Positions 33,497 to 44,198 of a stretch of 64,000 bases of DNA are shown in pieces (the first letter of the stretch is position 1; every line of letters starts with the position of its first letter). Below the pieces are notes generated by a model, which saw only the letters and a list, made by a program, of their open reading frames with translations, was not told where the DNA came from and did not search any database. The position numbers and the translations under genes were made by a program. The DNA is from Gammaproteobacteria bacterium (lineage in GTDB: Bacteria > Pseudomonadota > Gammaproteobacteria > Burkholderiales > Burkholderiaceae_C), in contig JAHJWB010000022.1 in NCBI GenBank assembly GCA_018828125.1, positions 62,001 through 126,000 of the forward strand, read 5' to 3'.

Positions 33497-34306
33497 TCAA
33501 GCGGCACCTAGCAAACGGGACATAAGGCCGCGCTTCTTGCCTCCAGCGGCGGCCTGCACCAGCAGCACACTGACGTTATCACGACCACCGTTCGCATTGG
33601 CGGTGTCGATGAGCAGTGTGGCTTTTTCCTCCAATGCAAGCGGCGCACGGACCATCTCTGCCAGATCCGCGTCCGTCACCATGTCGGTAAGGCCGTCGGA
33701 GCACATCAGAAACAGGTCGTTGGGCGCCACCTGGAACTCGTTGACTTCCATCATGACGTTGGGCTCCACGCCCAGGGCTCGGGTGACGAGGTTGCGGTTG
33801 GATGAAAGCGCTGCCTGCTGCGAAGTAAGCAGGCCAGCATCGACCTGTTCCTGCAGCCAAGAGTGATCGCGAGTGATCTGTTGGATGGCGCCATCCCGCA
33901 AGCGGTAGCAGCGGGAGTCGCCTATATGTCCCAGGATCAGCCGGCTGCCATGGAATACGCCCACCACCAGGGTGGTTCCCATGCCCGCGTACTGCGGGTT
34001 GGACAGCGACGCGCCCAAAATGGCGTGGTTTGCGTTTTCCACGCAAATTTCCAGTGCACGTCGTACGTCGGTGGATTGTGGCGTGGTGCCTGCCTGGGCC
34101 AACCAGCGACCCATCTCTGTACGTATAAAGGTGGTGGCCATGCCACTGGCTACTTCGCCTGCGTTGTAGCCCCCCATGCCATCGGCCAGGATGGCCACCT
34201 GGGCGTCGCGGTCCACAGCTACCGCGTCTTCGTTGTTCGTGCGCACGCGACCCTTGTCGGTCCGTGCGAAAAATTCGTAGGTCATGGATGTTGCGGCGAG
34301 CGTCAT
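33497..34306 (-). CDS. PP2C-family serine/threonine phosphatase
   Basis: A 269-residue cytoplasmic PPM/PP2C phosphatase. All metal-binding motifs are visible: RTNNEDAVAV, ILADGMGGYNAGEVAS, GHIGDSRCYRLRDGAIQQITRDHS, FLMCSDGLTDMV and GGRDNVSVLLV. It resembles bacterial Stp1/PstP enzymes, which dephosphorylate the partner kinase and its targets. It begins in an ATGA overlap with the kinase gene, so the two are translationally coupled and made in similar amounts. The FHA gene follows 41 bases later. A second in-frame ATG seven codons in (MTYEFF) is an alternative start. Confidence 0.95.
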   Translation of the reverse strand: MTLAATSMTYEFFARTDKGRVRTNNEDAVAVDRDAQVAILADGMGGYNAGEVASGMATTFIRTEMGRWLAQAGTTPQSTDVRRALEICVENANHAILGASLSNPQYAGMGTTLVVGVFHGSRLILGHIGDSRCYRLRDGAIQQITRDHSWLQEQVDAGLLTSQQAALSSNRNLVTRALGVEPNVMMEVNEFQVAPNDLFLMCSDGLTDMVTDADLAEMVRAPLALEEKATLLIDTANANGGRDNVSVLLVQAAAGGKKRGLMSRLLGAA

Positions 34307-36963
34307 CGGGCGCCTGAAGATGGCGGGGATGCCGCACCCCGCACAGCGGGTGGCTCCATCACGGTTTCCTGAAAATCCGCCATCTTATGCCCTGTTGCAT
34401 CGCGGTCCGCATCATAGACGACTGCTTCGGCGGCAGCCAGCACTCCCGCGGGCTCCGCCGCGGCTGCCCTCAGGTCTGCCGCAAACTGGCGGCCGGTCTG
34501 GTAGCGGGCTTCGGGGCGCTTCTTCAGCGCTGCTGCCACAACCTTGGCCACCGCAGGCGATACATCTGGGCGCAACTGGCGCACATCGGGGGCGTCTACG
34601 GAGGCAATCTTGTGCATCAACTCGGTCATGGACTCGCCGCGCAAGGGCAGTGTCCCGGTGAGCAACTGAAACAGCGTGACACCCAGCGAGTACAGGTCCG
34701 ACCGTCCATCCACTTTCTTCCCGGCAAGTTGCTCGGGGGACATGAAGCTAGGTGTGCCTAGCACCAGGCCTGTGCGGGTCTTGCTGGAGTCCGTGATGCG
34801 CGCAATACCAAAGTCTGTGACTTTGACGGCGTCCGATGCGCGATCGAACATGATGTTGGCGGGTTTGATATCACGATGCACCACATTGTGCGCATGCGCG
34901 TAATCCAGGGCATCGGCCACGCGGGCGGTGATGGAGAGCACAGTGGCGACGGGAAGCAAGTGTTCTTTGTGGCAGACCTGTGTGAGGTCGGTGCCTTTGA
35001 GGAACTCCATGGCGATATAGGCCAGATCGTGTTCCTCGCCTGCATCAAAAATGGTCACGATGTGGGGATGCTGCAGACGGCCCGCAGTTTCGGCCTCGCG
35101 GAAAAAGCGCGCGCGAGCGTCGATGAGTGCATCGCCCTCGAACTCTTGCCCTAACGCGAGGGTCTTGATGGCGACCACCCGGCCAATTTTGGGGTCGCGC
35201 CCGCCATAAACCACGCCCATGGCGCCTTTGCCCAGCTCTTTCTCGATCTGGTAGCGCCCCAGCATGGGTATACCCCCTGCCGCATCACCCGGTAGGCGTG
35301 GTCGGTTGCCTTCTGGAGACAGGGTTGGTGGAGTGCTGGATGGGCCCTCGGAGTCTTTTTGAAGTTTTGCGCGGGCACGCTTATAGCGGGCTCGGGCGTC
35401 TTTGTACTGCCGGTTGTGGCGCAGGATGTGTTCATAGGCGGCCTTGGCCTTCGCAAAGTTGCGTTGGCGCTCGAAGTCCTGTGCCAAGTGGTACAGGTTG
35501 TCCATCAAGGCATCACTGGGTGGGACTTTGCGCAGCCGGTCAAAAGCCATATCCAACTGGCCTTGACCATGCAGTGCGAGGCCCATCATGCGGTCGGCTT
35601 CAGCTGTTTCTGCAGACTGGTTTGAGTTGGATGAATGGCCCAGGCTACGGCTTACTGCCATCGCTGCCGCTCCGGCTAACAGGCCGATGGCAACCAGCAA
35701 CATTCCCGGCAGCCATGTTCCTGCATAACGGAGCAGGCTCCATTCCACACCCACCGCCACCAGCACCAGTGCAAGACTTGCACCCAGCCCAACCATCAAC
35801 GGCAAACGCGGCACCACCATGGCGGCAAACAGCAACCCAGTCAGCGTCGCGGCCCACCACGTGATCGAGGGCGCCTCTTTGACGGTGAGCCCCTGCCGCA
35901 TGTTGGACACTGTATGGGCAAGCAATTCAACGGGAGCTACAAAATGCCCGCCAGACTGCGTTGAGGGCCCTGCGGCGGTAATGCCTGTTTCCCCCACCAG
36001 CACAACCTTGTCCTTGAACACGGATGCCCCGGTTTTACCTTCAAGCACAGCAACAAACGACGCAGTGGCAAAAGGCGATGTCCCTTCGGTGGATTCATAC
36101 AAGCGGGTTCGCATCATTGCCGCGGCGTCGGTCGCAATCTCCAGGCCGCCGAGGCGCAATGCAGGTGGCGATGCCTGGATACGCAGGTCGTCCGCGCTGA
36201 GGTGCAAGCTGTGCCGCGCAGCAAGCAGGGCAAGAGACGGAATGCCGGCCTCGTCGTACCGTAGCAGAAGGGGTACTTGGCGTACTGCGCCGTCCAGATC
36301 GGCTACAGCATGCAGATGTCCTACGCCCAAAGCCACAGAGCCCAGCGCTGCAATAGGGTGTTGGGCCGACTGGACAGGTGTCGCAAAGGCACCGGGGTCT
36401 GGCAGAGTGCCGCGGCGTGCATAGGCAGGAAGCGCCGTAGGCCTGCCCGATGTGGCGTAGCTGGAGGCCAAAAACACATTGCCCGCCTTCTGAATGCTGG
36501 ATGCCAGCAGGGCATCTATGTCCAGCGCACTTTCGGCCTCCATGGCCACCCGGCTGAGTTCGGCCGCCAATGGGGATCCGTCGCCCGCACTGGCCAATGT
36601 TGCCTTGATTTTGCGGATCTGGTGAAGCGCGGATTCAGACTGAGGGGCCGAGAACGAGGGGGTGTAGACGATGGTTTTGGCGCCTGCCGCCGCCAGTCTG
36701 TCGATCAGCCGTGCATGCACATCTCGCGGCCAGGGCAAAGGGCCCAGCGCAGCCACGCTGGCGTCGTCCATGCCGATGATGGCGATTTCCGCAAGCGGCG
36801 CCGGCGTTGAAATGCGGGTGGCAGCGTCGTAAAGTCGGAGGTCCAGACGATCAGCCACCCCGGCAACAGCGCATAGCACCACAACGGCAACAGCCGCGGT
36901 GGCATTCCAAAAGCCCTCGGTACGCCAAATATCAAGCCGCCGCGCCGAGGTTCTTCGTCCCAC
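34303..36963 (-). CDS. CHASE2 sensor serine/threonine protein kinase
   Basis: An 886-residue membrane kinase. Order: N-terminal helix (about 20-37), periplasmic CHASE2 domain (40-350; APLAEIAIIGMDDASVAALGPLPWPRDVHARL), three helices (365-438), a TPR-like helical segment (455-535), then a Hanks-type kinase (570-830). Kinase motifs: GKGAMGVVY, VAIK (K600), HRDIKPAN (D698), DFG (717-719), GTPSFMSPEQ. The tail holds MADFQETVMEPPAV, a possible autophosphorylated FHA ligand. It senses an unknown extracytoplasmic signal. It is the first gene of the five-gene operon. The start is GTG and uncertain by a few codons; no clear ribosome site is visible. Confidence 0.9.
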   Translation of the reverse strand: MGRRTSARRLDIWRTEGFWNATAAVAVVVLCAVAGVADRLDLRLYDAATRISTPAPLAEIAIIGMDDASVAALGPLPWPRDVHARLIDRLAAAGAKTIVYTPSFSAPQSESALHQIRKIKATLASAGDGSPLAAELSRVAMEAESALDIDALLASSIQKAGNVFLASSYATSGRPTALPAYARRGTLPDPGAFATPVQSAQHPIAALGSVALGVGHLHAVADLDGAVRQVPLLLRYDEAGIPSLALLAARHSLHLSADDLRIQASPPALRLGGLEIATDAAAMMRTRLYESTEGTSPFATASFVAVLEGKTGASVFKDKVVLVGETGITAAGPSTQSGGHFVAPVELLAHTVSNMRQGLTVKEAPSITWWAATLTGLLFAAMVVPRLPLMVGLGASLALVLVAVGVEWSLLRYAGTWLPGMLLVAIGLLAGAAAMAVSRSLGHSSNSNQSAETAEADRMMGLALHGQGQLDMAFDRLRKVPPSDALMDNLYHLAQDFERQRNFAKAKAAYEHILRHNRQYKDARARYKRARAKLQKDSEGPSSTPPTLSPEGNRPRLPGDAAGGIPMLGRYQIEKELGKGAMGVVYGGRDPKIGRVVAIKTLALGQEFEGDALIDARARFFREAETAGRLQHPHIVTIFDAGEEHDLAYIAMEFLKGTDLTQVCHKEHLLPVATVLSITARVADALDYAHAHNVVHRDIKPANIMFDRASDAVKVTDFGIARITDSSKTRTGLVLGTPSFMSPEQLAGKKVDGRSDLYSLGVTLFQLLTGTLPLRGESMTELMHKIASVDAPDVRQLRPDVSPAVAKVVAAALKKRPEARYQTGRQFAADLRAAAAEPAGVLAAAEAVVYDADRDATGHKMADFQETVMEPPAVRGAASPPSSGAR

Positions 36964-37171
36964 TTGCTGTTATTCCACTCAGGTATTGAACTGCTGTTTA
37001 AGCAATATCTGCGCCCAACCTGGCGGTCTAATTTTGAAGATGGGAACGCATCGTTCAGGCCCAAATGCGCGCCCTTCAAGTCGTTCTTGTCGCTGGGATT
37101 ACCTTCTTGGCGCCGGCTATGCCATTTTTGTCACATCGACCCAGTCCATGGACTCGGGACCGTTCCCGATC

Positions 37172-37858
37172 TCACGCGGCGGATTCGCGCCGCGCTTTGG
37201 ACGGCCAGAACTTTCCGATGCCCACCACCAGCGTTGCGCCCAAAGCCGCGGCCACATAGTGCAACGCGGGATGCGCCAAGGCATAGTCGTGCAGGATGGC
37301 GTCACTGGCGATGGTTTCGCCGCCTACCCACCCAATCAGTGCCGCGCCCAACACCACAATGAAAGGGAAGCGTTCCATCAGCTTGATCATAAGCGTGCTG
37401 CCAAAAATCACCAGCGGAATGCTGATGGCCAGGCCGAGGATCAGCAGGGTCGTGTTGCCCTGAGCCGCAGCGGCGACAGCGATCACATTGTCCAAACTCA
37501 TCACCAGGTCAGCGATCAGGATGGTCTGGACCGCGGCCATCAGGGTGCTGTAGGTCTTGGATTCCCCTTCGTCCGCATCGTCGTCGCTGAGCAACTGGAA
37601 CCCGATCCACAAAAGCAGGCAACCGCCGACGATCTGCAAAAACGACAGCTCCAGCAGCTTTGCCGCCACGACGGTCAGCAGAATCCGAAGCACCACGGCA
37701 GCGCCGGAGCCCCAGAAGACGGCTTTCTTTTGTTGGTGGGGGGGAAGCGATCGTGCAGCCAGGGCAATGACCACGGCGTTGTCGCCTGAAAGAATGATGT
37801 TGATCCAGACGATCTTCATCAGGCCGATCCAGAAATCGGCATTTTGCAAAAACTGCAT
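37172..37858 (-). CDS. TerC family integral membrane protein (second paralogue)
   Basis: A 228-residue membrane protein with about seven helices and the two TerC acidic motifs, IILSGDNAVVIALAARSLP and DLVMSLDNVIAVAAAAQG. The helix following (SIPLVIFGSTLMIKLMERFPFIVVLGAALIGWVGG) closely parallels the paralogue at 20895. An acidic loop SDDDADEGESKTY links helices 3 and 4. A metal-export role (manganese or similar) is expected from the family. The start at 37858 has GGAG at good spacing, whereas the GTG at 37870 does not. A strong hairpin (37883-37917) lies just upstream, but no riboswitch consensus is seen. Confidence 0.9.
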   Translation of the reverse strand: MQFLQNADFWIGLMKIVWINIILSGDNAVVIALAARSLPPHQQKKAVFWGSGAAVVLRILLTVVAAKLLELSFLQIVGGCLLLWIGFQLLSDDDADEGESKTYSTLMAAVQTILIADLVMSLDNVIAVAAAAQGNTTLLILGLAISIPLVIFGSTLMIKLMERFPFIVVLGAALIGWVGGETIASDAILHDYALAHPALHYVAAALGATLVVGIGKFWPSKARRESAA

Positions 37859-37882
37859 ACTGAACTCCACTGTTATGAATGC

Positions 37883-37925
37883 AAGAAGCGCCCGGAACCA
37901 GGGTTCCGAGCGCTTCTCTTTTTAT
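37883..37925. terminator. Hairpin between sucD and terC paralogue
   Basis: GAAGCGCCCGGAACC and GGTTCCGAGCGCTTC pair over a short AG-containing loop with one mismatch, followed on the plus strand by TCTTTTTAT. On the minus strand, where the flanking genes are read, the tail is weaker (TTGCATTC). It probably ends the sucCD transcript and may structure the leader of the TerC gene. Confidence 0.55.
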
Positions 37926-38002
37926 GGGAGTCGCCAGTCTATCGGGCCAAAACGCCCGACGCGTCCGTAATTGTGCTTACGAACGGCGCTGGACTTGCAG
38001 GA

Positions 38003-38899
38003 TTACTTCAGCTGCGCCTTGAGCAATTTGCCCAATTCCGAAGGGTTGCGGGTGATGATGAAACCCGACTCTTCCATGATGGCCAGCTTCGCATCGGCCG
38101 TGTCGGCACCGCCGGAGATCAGCGCACCGGCGTGGCCCATGCGCTTGCCTGGAGGGGCAGTCACGCCAGCGATGAAACCCACGATAGGCTTCTTCATGTT
38201 GGCCTTGCACCAGAGGGCGGCTTCGGCTTCGTCCGGTCCGCCGATTTCGCCAATCATGATGACGGCGTCGGTATCGGGATCGTCATTGAAGGCGCGCATC
38301 ACGTCGATGTGCTTCAGGCCGTTGATGGGGTCGCCACCAATGCCCACGGCAGTCGACTGGCCCAGACCCACTTCGGTCAGCATGGCCACGGCTTCGTACG
38401 TCAGCGTGCCGGAGCGGCTCACCACGCCAATGCGTCCCTTGCGGTGGATATGGCCGGGCATGATCCCAATCTTGATTTCATCGGGCGTGATGATGCCGGG
38501 GCAGTTGGGGCCCAGCAGCAGGGTCTTCTTGCCACCGGCGGCTTCCTTGGCCTTCATCTTGTTGCGCACTTCCAGCATGTCGCGCACTGGGATACCTTCG
38601 GTGATGCAGATCGCCATGTCCAGATCGGCTTCGACCGCTTCCCAGATGGCAGCAGCGGCGCCTGCAGGCGGCACGTAGATCACCGACACGGTAGCGCCGG
38701 TTTGCGATGCGGCTTCCTTGACAGAGGCGTAGATCGGGATGTTGAAGATCGACTCGCCGGCCTTCTTGGGGTTGACGCCCGCCACGAAGGCGTTCTTGCC
38801 GTTTGCGTATTCCTGGCACTTCTCAGTGTGGAACTGGCCCGTCTTGCCCGTGATGCCCTGGGTGATGACCTTGGTGTCTTTGTTGATGTAGATCGACAT
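38003..38899 (-). CDS. sucD: Succinyl-CoA synthetase alpha subunit
   Basis: A 298-residue subunit of the TCA-cycle enzyme that makes ATP (or GTP), succinate and CoA from succinyl-CoA. It begins [28 protein letters not shown], the CoA-binding Rossmann start. [41 protein letters not shown] is the ligase signature. The phosphorylated active-site His is in [13 protein letters not shown]. Length matches E. coli SucD. It lies 15 bases after sucC. Cytoplasmic heterotetramer with SucC. GGAG precedes the ATG. Confidence 0.97.
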   Translation of the reverse strand: MSIYINKDTKVITQGITGKTGQFHTEKCQEYANGKNAFVAGVNPKKAGESIFNIPIYASVKEAASQTGATVSVIYVPPAGAAAAIWEAVEADLDMAICITEGIPVRDMLEVRNKMKAKEAAGGKKTLLLGPNCPGIITPDEIKIGIMPGHIHRKGRIGVVSRSGTLTYEAVAMLTEVGLGQSTAVGIGGDPINGLKHIDVMRAFNDDPDTDAVIMIGEIGGPDEAEAALWCKANMKKPIVGFIAGVTAPPGKRMGHAGALISGGADTADAKLAIMEESGFIITRNPSELGKLLKAQLK

Positions 38900-38914
38900 G
38901 TGTGTTCTCCGGGC

Positions 38915-40075
<1,161 letters not shown>

Positions 40076-40277
40076 GAGGTCTCTCTCAGGGAAGGGTGGT
40101 AGTTACCCGTTTACCATGAACAGTTGTCTGGCCGCGGGCTTGGGACATGGCAACCGTCGACTGTATCATGCTGCAATGCACCATCCTTGTGCGTAGCTTA
40201 CGCCGCTGGCCGCGCCGCCGGTCCCCCTTTTCGATTTTTTGAGGCAGACGCTGCCGACCATTTGCAGGAGCACTTCT

Positions 40278-41210
40278 ATGTCCAAAGTCTTTATTGATGG
40301 CGAAGCCGGTACTACAGGCCTGCAGATTCGCGAGCGCCTGCAAGCCATGCCGCAAGTCGAACTGGTCAGCATTGCGCCCGAGCTGCGCAAGGACCCCGAG
40401 GCCAAACGCGACCTGATCGCAGGGGTGGATCTGGTGGTTCTGTGCCTGCATGACGACGCTGCGCGCGACACCGTCGCGATGGTGGACGGGATCGAGCAGG
40501 CCACAGGCCGCAAGATCAAGATCATTGACGCCAGCACCGCTCACCGCACCGCGCCAGGCTGGGTGTTTGGCTTTCCCGAACTGGCTGCAGGCCAGCCCGA
40601 AGCCGTGGCGGCAGCCACCCGAGTGGCCAACCCCGGCTGCTATGCCACGGGCGCGATTGCGCTGTTGCGGCCCTTGGTCGATGCGGGTCTGATCCCGGCG
40701 GATTTCCCGCTGGCACTGCCGTCGGTCAGCGGCTACTCGGGCGGTGGACGCACCATGATCGAGTCCTACCAGAAGGGCGAAGCGCCCCTGTTTGAGCTTT
40801 ACGCCCTGGGCCTGGCGCACAAGCACCTGCCGGAAATCATGCACTACACCGGCATCACCCGCCGGCCTATCTTCGTGCCCTCGGTGGGCAACTTCGAGCA
40901 AGGCATGCTGGTGCAACTGCCCCTGCACCTGGACACCCTGCCCGGCGCTCCCAAGGCCAGTGATCTGCACGATGCACTGGCTGCGCATTACGCCAAGAGC
41001 AACACCGCCGAGCAATGGGTGAACGTGCTGCCCGCCACCGCCGATGGCAAGCTCGACGCCCTGGCGCTCAACAACACCAATAAGCTGGAGTTGCGCGTGT
41101 TCGCCAACGAAACCTACCGCCACGCGGTGCTGGTGGCACGCCTCGATAACCTGGGCAAGGGCGCCAGCGGCGCCGCGGTGCAAAACCTCAAGCTCATGCT
41201 GGGTCTGTGA
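40278..41210 (+). CDS. argC: N-acetyl-gamma-glutamyl-phosphate reductase (type 2)
   Basis: A 310-residue NADPH-dependent reductase of arginine synthesis, converting N-acetylglutamyl phosphate to the semialdehyde. [21 protein letters not shown] is the cofactor motif of the shorter ArgC type 2 group. The catalytic Cys is in [15 protein letters not shown], with [12 protein letters not shown] and the His-containing LAHKHLPEI. At about 310 residues it fits type 2 rather than the ~345-residue type 1. GCAGGAG is placed well before the ATG at 40278. No other arg genes are adjacent. Confidence 0.94.
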   Translation: MSKVFIDGEAGTTGLQIRERLQAMPQVELVSIAPELRKDPEAKRDLIAGVDLVVLCLHDDAARDTVAMVDGIEQATGRKIKIIDASTAHRTAPGWVFGFPELAAGQPEAVAAATRVANPGCYATGAIALLRPLVDAGLIPADFPLALPSVSGYSGGGRTMIESYQKGEAPLFELYALGLAHKHLPEIMHYTGITRRPIFVPSVGNFEQGMLVQLPLHLDTLPGAPKASDLHDALAAHYAKSNTAEQWVNVLPATADGKLDALALNNTNKLELRVFANETYRHAVLVARLDNLGKGASGAAVQNLKLMLGL

Positions 41211-41320
41211 TTTTCTGTACGCCCCGCTGCGGAAGCCCGGTCTGCGTGGCGGTGGGTGGCGGGCCCAGGCGCTCATAATCGTGCCAGCCCGGGCCTCCGC
41301 CCGGCACCGAAAGGCGTGGC

Positions 41321-42373
41321 ATGAAGAAGCACAGGGCGTTTCCCGGGTGGGTGGTGGCTGCAGCAGCGCTGCTGGCCGTATTGACCGGCCCCGCGTGGGC
41401 CCAGACCCGTGTCCCAACGCAGGACATCAAGGGGCTGACCGACCCGGCTGGCTTCAAGCGCTACACAGGTGCCGTGCTCTTGTACCGGGACGATGCTGCC
41501 TATGACGAAGTGCGGTTTCCTGCGGCCAAGGTGGCTGGCCAAAATGACAAGCTCGTGGCACCGCGCAACCTGGACCGCGCTGGCCAGCGTATGGCGTTGC
41601 AATACGTGGCACCCGCTGGTCGGTCGTCGCTGGAGGTACTGCGGGGTTACCAGCAAGAGCTGAAAGCCGCGGGATTCGAGACTGCTTATGAATGCGCGGG
41701 CGACGCGTGCGGAGGCTCCAACATCTTTACCTACAGCTTGCCGCGATCGCTGCTGCCTGCGGGATGGGCGGGCAAGGTGGGCGACAACAGCCCTGCGGCC
41801 TGCGCAGCGGGCGGCACCGCCAGTGACCTGCGTTATGCATTGCTCGACAACAAGGCCAGCGGCGCCACCCTGGCAGTGCTCACCTGGAACCCTGACATCA
41901 CCTCGGTCTACTGCGACGAAAAAGAGTTCCAGAAGCGCGCCACCATTGCTGTGGTGCGCGTGGAACCCAAAGCGCGGGAGCAGCAGATGGAAACCTTGTC
42001 CTCCAGCGAGATCGCCAAGGGGCTCGACGCCAACGGCAAGGTGGCCATCTACGGCATTCTTTTTGACACCGGCAAGGCTGACATCAAGGCTGAAAGCAAG
42101 GCCTCCCTTGACCAGATTGGTGGCTTGCTCAAGCAGCAAACGGGTCTGAAGCTGCATGTGGTGGGGCACACCGACAACGTGGGCAACCTGCCCGCCAACC
42201 TCGACTTGAGCCGCCGCCGCGCCGATGCGGTGGCCGCCGCCCTGGCAAAGGATTACGGCATTGCCCGCGACCGCCTGACCGCTAACGGCGTTGCCAGTCT
42301 GGCGCCCGTGGCGTCCAACGGCAGCGACGCTGGACGGGCGAAGAACCGGCGTGTCGAATTGGTTTTGCAGTAA
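41321..42373 (+). CDS. OmpA-family protein with DUF4892-like N-terminal domain
   Basis: A 350-residue exported protein. Signal peptide 1-27 (AVLTGPAWAQ). Residues about 30-225 resemble DUF4892: DIKGLTDPAGFKRYTGAVLLYRDDAAYDEVRFPAAKV, then LEVLRGYQQELKAAGFETAYEC and CGGSNIFTYSLPRSLLP with several paired cysteines. Residues about 235-350 form an OmpA peptidoglycan-binding domain: IYGILFDTGKADIKAESKASLDQIGGLLKQQTGLKLHVVGHTDNVGNLPANLDLSRRRADAV and a C-terminal KNRRVELVLQ. The Asp and Arg that hold diaminopimelate are present. It probably tethers an outer-membrane complex or envelope structure to peptidoglycan. Confidence 0.88.
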   Translation: MKKHRAFPGWVVAAAALLAVLTGPAWAQTRVPTQDIKGLTDPAGFKRYTGAVLLYRDDAAYDEVRFPAAKVAGQNDKLVAPRNLDRAGQRMALQYVAPAGRSSLEVLRGYQQELKAAGFETAYECAGDACGGSNIFTYSLPRSLLPAGWAGKVGDNSPAACAAGGTASDLRYALLDNKASGATLAVLTWNPDITSVYCDEKEFQKRATIAVVRVEPKAREQQMETLSSSEIAKGLDANGKVAIYGILFDTGKADIKAESKASLDQIGGLLKQQTGLKLHVVGHTDNVGNLPANLDLSRRRADAVAAALAKDYGIARDRLTANGVASLAPVASNGSDAGRAKNRRVELVLQ

Positions 42374-42398
42374 CCCGTTGCGGCTGTTTACTGCATAT

Positions 42399-42452
42399 TT
42401 GATAGCTGCTAGCGCTTGATGGATAAGCGCTAGGGCACAAAAAGGCTTGAAA
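42399..42452 (+). repeat. Dispersed repeat copy 5 (intergenic)
   Basis: ATAGCT 42402-42407, 17-base spacer, AAGCGCT 42425-42431, then AGGGCACAAAAAGGCTTGAAAC. The inner arms CTAGCGCTT / AAGCGCTAG pair. It lies between the converging OmpA-family and recX genes. Confidence 0.88.
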
Positions 42453-42484
42453 CCTGGTTGCGAGAGCAAGGCCAGTCGTTGTTG

Positions 42485-42958
42485 TCAGATGCTCTCGCAA
42501 CCGTCTTCGTCCACTGTGCCGCGCAGCACGCGCCGCACCACGTCGCCCGAGAAACCGCGTGTGAGCAAAAAGCGGGTTTGCCTGGCGTTCTCTTGCGGGG
42601 TTTGAGGGGGCTGTGCAAACTTACGCGCCCATACGCCGCGGGCGCGGTCCAGTTCGCTGTGTTTGAGCTGGTCCACGGCCTGCTGCACGGCTTCGGCAGG
42701 CAAGCCTTTGGACTGCAGCTCTTGCCGGATGCGCGCGCCCCCCAGGCGGCTGGCGCGCCGGTGCACCACCGACTCCAGCACCCGCGACTCATTGATGAAG
42801 TCCTTGGCCTCCAGCTCATCGAGCACGGCCCCCAGGTCTTCGCCGTCTTGCACATGCGGGGTCAGTTTTTTCGTCAGCTCGGCCCGCGAATGCTCGCGCT
42901 GGCTGAGCAGGCGCAGCGCACGGCCTTTGAGCGAAGGAGTGCTAAATCCCATGGTCAA
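42485..42958 (-). CDS. recX: Regulatory protein RecX
   Basis: A 157-residue RecX, which binds RecA filaments and limits recombinase and SOS activity. The three-helix repeats are visible: LKGRALRLLSQREHSRAELTKKLTPH, LDELEAKDFINESRVLESVVHRRASRLGGARIRQELQSKGLPAEAV and ARKFAQPPQTPQENARQTRFLLTRGFSGDVVRRVL. It follows recA on the same strand, the usual order, but a dispersed repeat copy lies in the ~100-bp gap between them and may lower recX expression. MTM or MGF are alternative starts two codons apart. Confidence 0.93.
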   Translation of the reverse strand: MTMGFSTPSLKGRALRLLSQREHSRAELTKKLTPHVQDGEDLGAVLDELEAKDFINESRVLESVVHRRASRLGGARIRQELQSKGLPAEAVQQAVDQLKHSELDRARGVWARKFAQPPQTPQENARQTRFLLTRGFSGDVVRRVLRGTVDEDGCESI

Positions 42959-42980
42959 CCCAACACCTGAAACTATGAAA

Positions 42981-43036
42981 TCGATAGCTGTAAGCGCTTG
43001 CCAGATAAGCGCTAGAGGCCATTTTCATTCATTTTT
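42981..43036 (+). repeat. Dispersed repeat copy 6 (recA-recX gap)
   Basis: ATAGCT 42984-42989, 17-base spacer, AAGCGCT 43007-43013, AGAGGCCATTTTCATTCATTTTTT. It lies within the recA-recX transcript, where its hairpin could separate expression of the two genes. Confidence 0.88.
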
Positions 43037-43060
43037 TCAGGGGTGGCTTATGTCGGTGGC

Positions 43061-44176
43061 TTACTTGTCTTCCTTGTCCGCTTTGTCAGCCTTCTCGCCC
43101 TTGGTGGGCTTGGCTGCTGGGGGTGCTTCCGCCAGGGGCGGCAGCAGGGCAATACCCAGGCTTTCGCGCACCTTGTTTTCAATCTCGTGGGCCAGATCGG
43201 CGTTCTCGCGCAGAAATTCGCGGGCATTGTCACGGCCCTGGCCGATTTTTTCGCCGTTGTAGGCATACCAGGCTCCGGCCTTTTCCACGATCTTGGCGTT
43301 CACGCCCATGTCGATGATTTCGCCTTCGCGGCTGATGCCCTCGCCAAACAGGATGTCGAACTCGGCCGTCTTGAAAGGCGGGCTCACCTTGTTCTTCACC
43401 ACCTTCACCTTGGTTTCGTTGCCGATGGCTTCATCGCCCTTCTTGATGGTGCCGGTGCGACGGATGTCCAGGCGCACCGAGGCGTAGAACTTCAGCGCAT
43501 TGCCGCCGGTCGTCGTTTCGGGCGAACCGAACATCACGCCAATCTTCATGCGGATCTGGTTGATGAAGATGACCATGCAGTTGGTCTTCTTGATGGTGGA
43601 GGTCAGCTTGCGCAGCGCCTGGCTCATCAGGCGGGCTTGCAGACCCGGCAGGCTGTCGCCCATTTCGCCTTCGATTTCGGCCTTGGGGGTCAGTGCGGCG
43701 ACCGAGTCGATCACGATCAGGTCCACGGCACCTGAGCGCACCAGGCTGTCCACGATTTCGAGCGCCTGCTCACCGGTGTCAGGCTGGCTGATCAGCAGGT
43801 CGGACAGTTGCACGCCCAGCTTCTGGGCGTATTGCACGTCGAGCGCATGTTCTGCGTCGACAAACGCGCAGGTGCCGCCCTGCTTTTGCATTTCGGCAAT
43901 CACCTGCAGGGTCAGCGTGGTCTTGCCCGACGATTCCGGGCCGTAGATTTCGACCACACGGCCACGGGGCAGGCCGCCCACGCCCAGGGCGATGTCGAGG
44001 CCCAGCGAGCCGGTGGAGACGACCTGGATGTCTTCGATCACCTCTCCTTCACCCAGGCGCATGATCGTGCCCTTGCCGAATTGCTTCTCGATCTGAGCCA
44101 GCGCAGCGGCCAGAGCCTTGGCCTTTTCGGTGTTCACTGGCAATGCGGGGTTGGTGCCTTTGACTGCGACGTCCAT
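43061..44176 (-). CDS. recA: Recombinase RecA
   Basis: A 371-residue RecA, the DNA strand-exchange ATPase that also triggers LexA cleavage. Walker [11 protein letters not shown], Walker [14 protein letters not shown]-region [18 protein letters not shown] and the L2 loop [24 protein letters not shown] are all intact. The C-terminus is a charged Lys/Asp/Glu tail ([13 protein letters not shown]), somewhat longer than in E. coli RecA. AAGGAG precedes the ATG. It is followed by recX and diverges from a MarR-type gene; a near-consensus LexA box lies 62-77 bases upstream. Confidence 0.98.
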   Translation of the reverse strand: MDVAVKGTNPALPVNTEKAKALAAALAQIEKQFGKGTIMRLGEGEVIEDIQVVSTGSLGLDIALGVGGLPRGRVVEIYGPESSGKTTLTLQVIAEMQKQGGTCAFVDAEHALDVQYAQKLGVQLSDLLISQPDTGEQALEIVDSLVRSGAVDLIVIDSVAALTPKAEIEGEMGDSLPGLQARLMSQALRKLTSTIKKTNCMVIFINQIRMKIGVMFGSPETTTGGNALKFYASVRLDIRRTGTIKKGDEAIGNETKVKVVKNKVSPPFKTAEFDILFGEGISREGEIIDMGVNAKIVEKAGAWYAYNGEKIGQGRDNAREFLRENADLAHEIENKVRESLGIALLPPLAEAPPAAKPTKGEKADKADKEDK

Positions 44177-44198
44177 GAGAAAACTCCTTGAAAAACAA

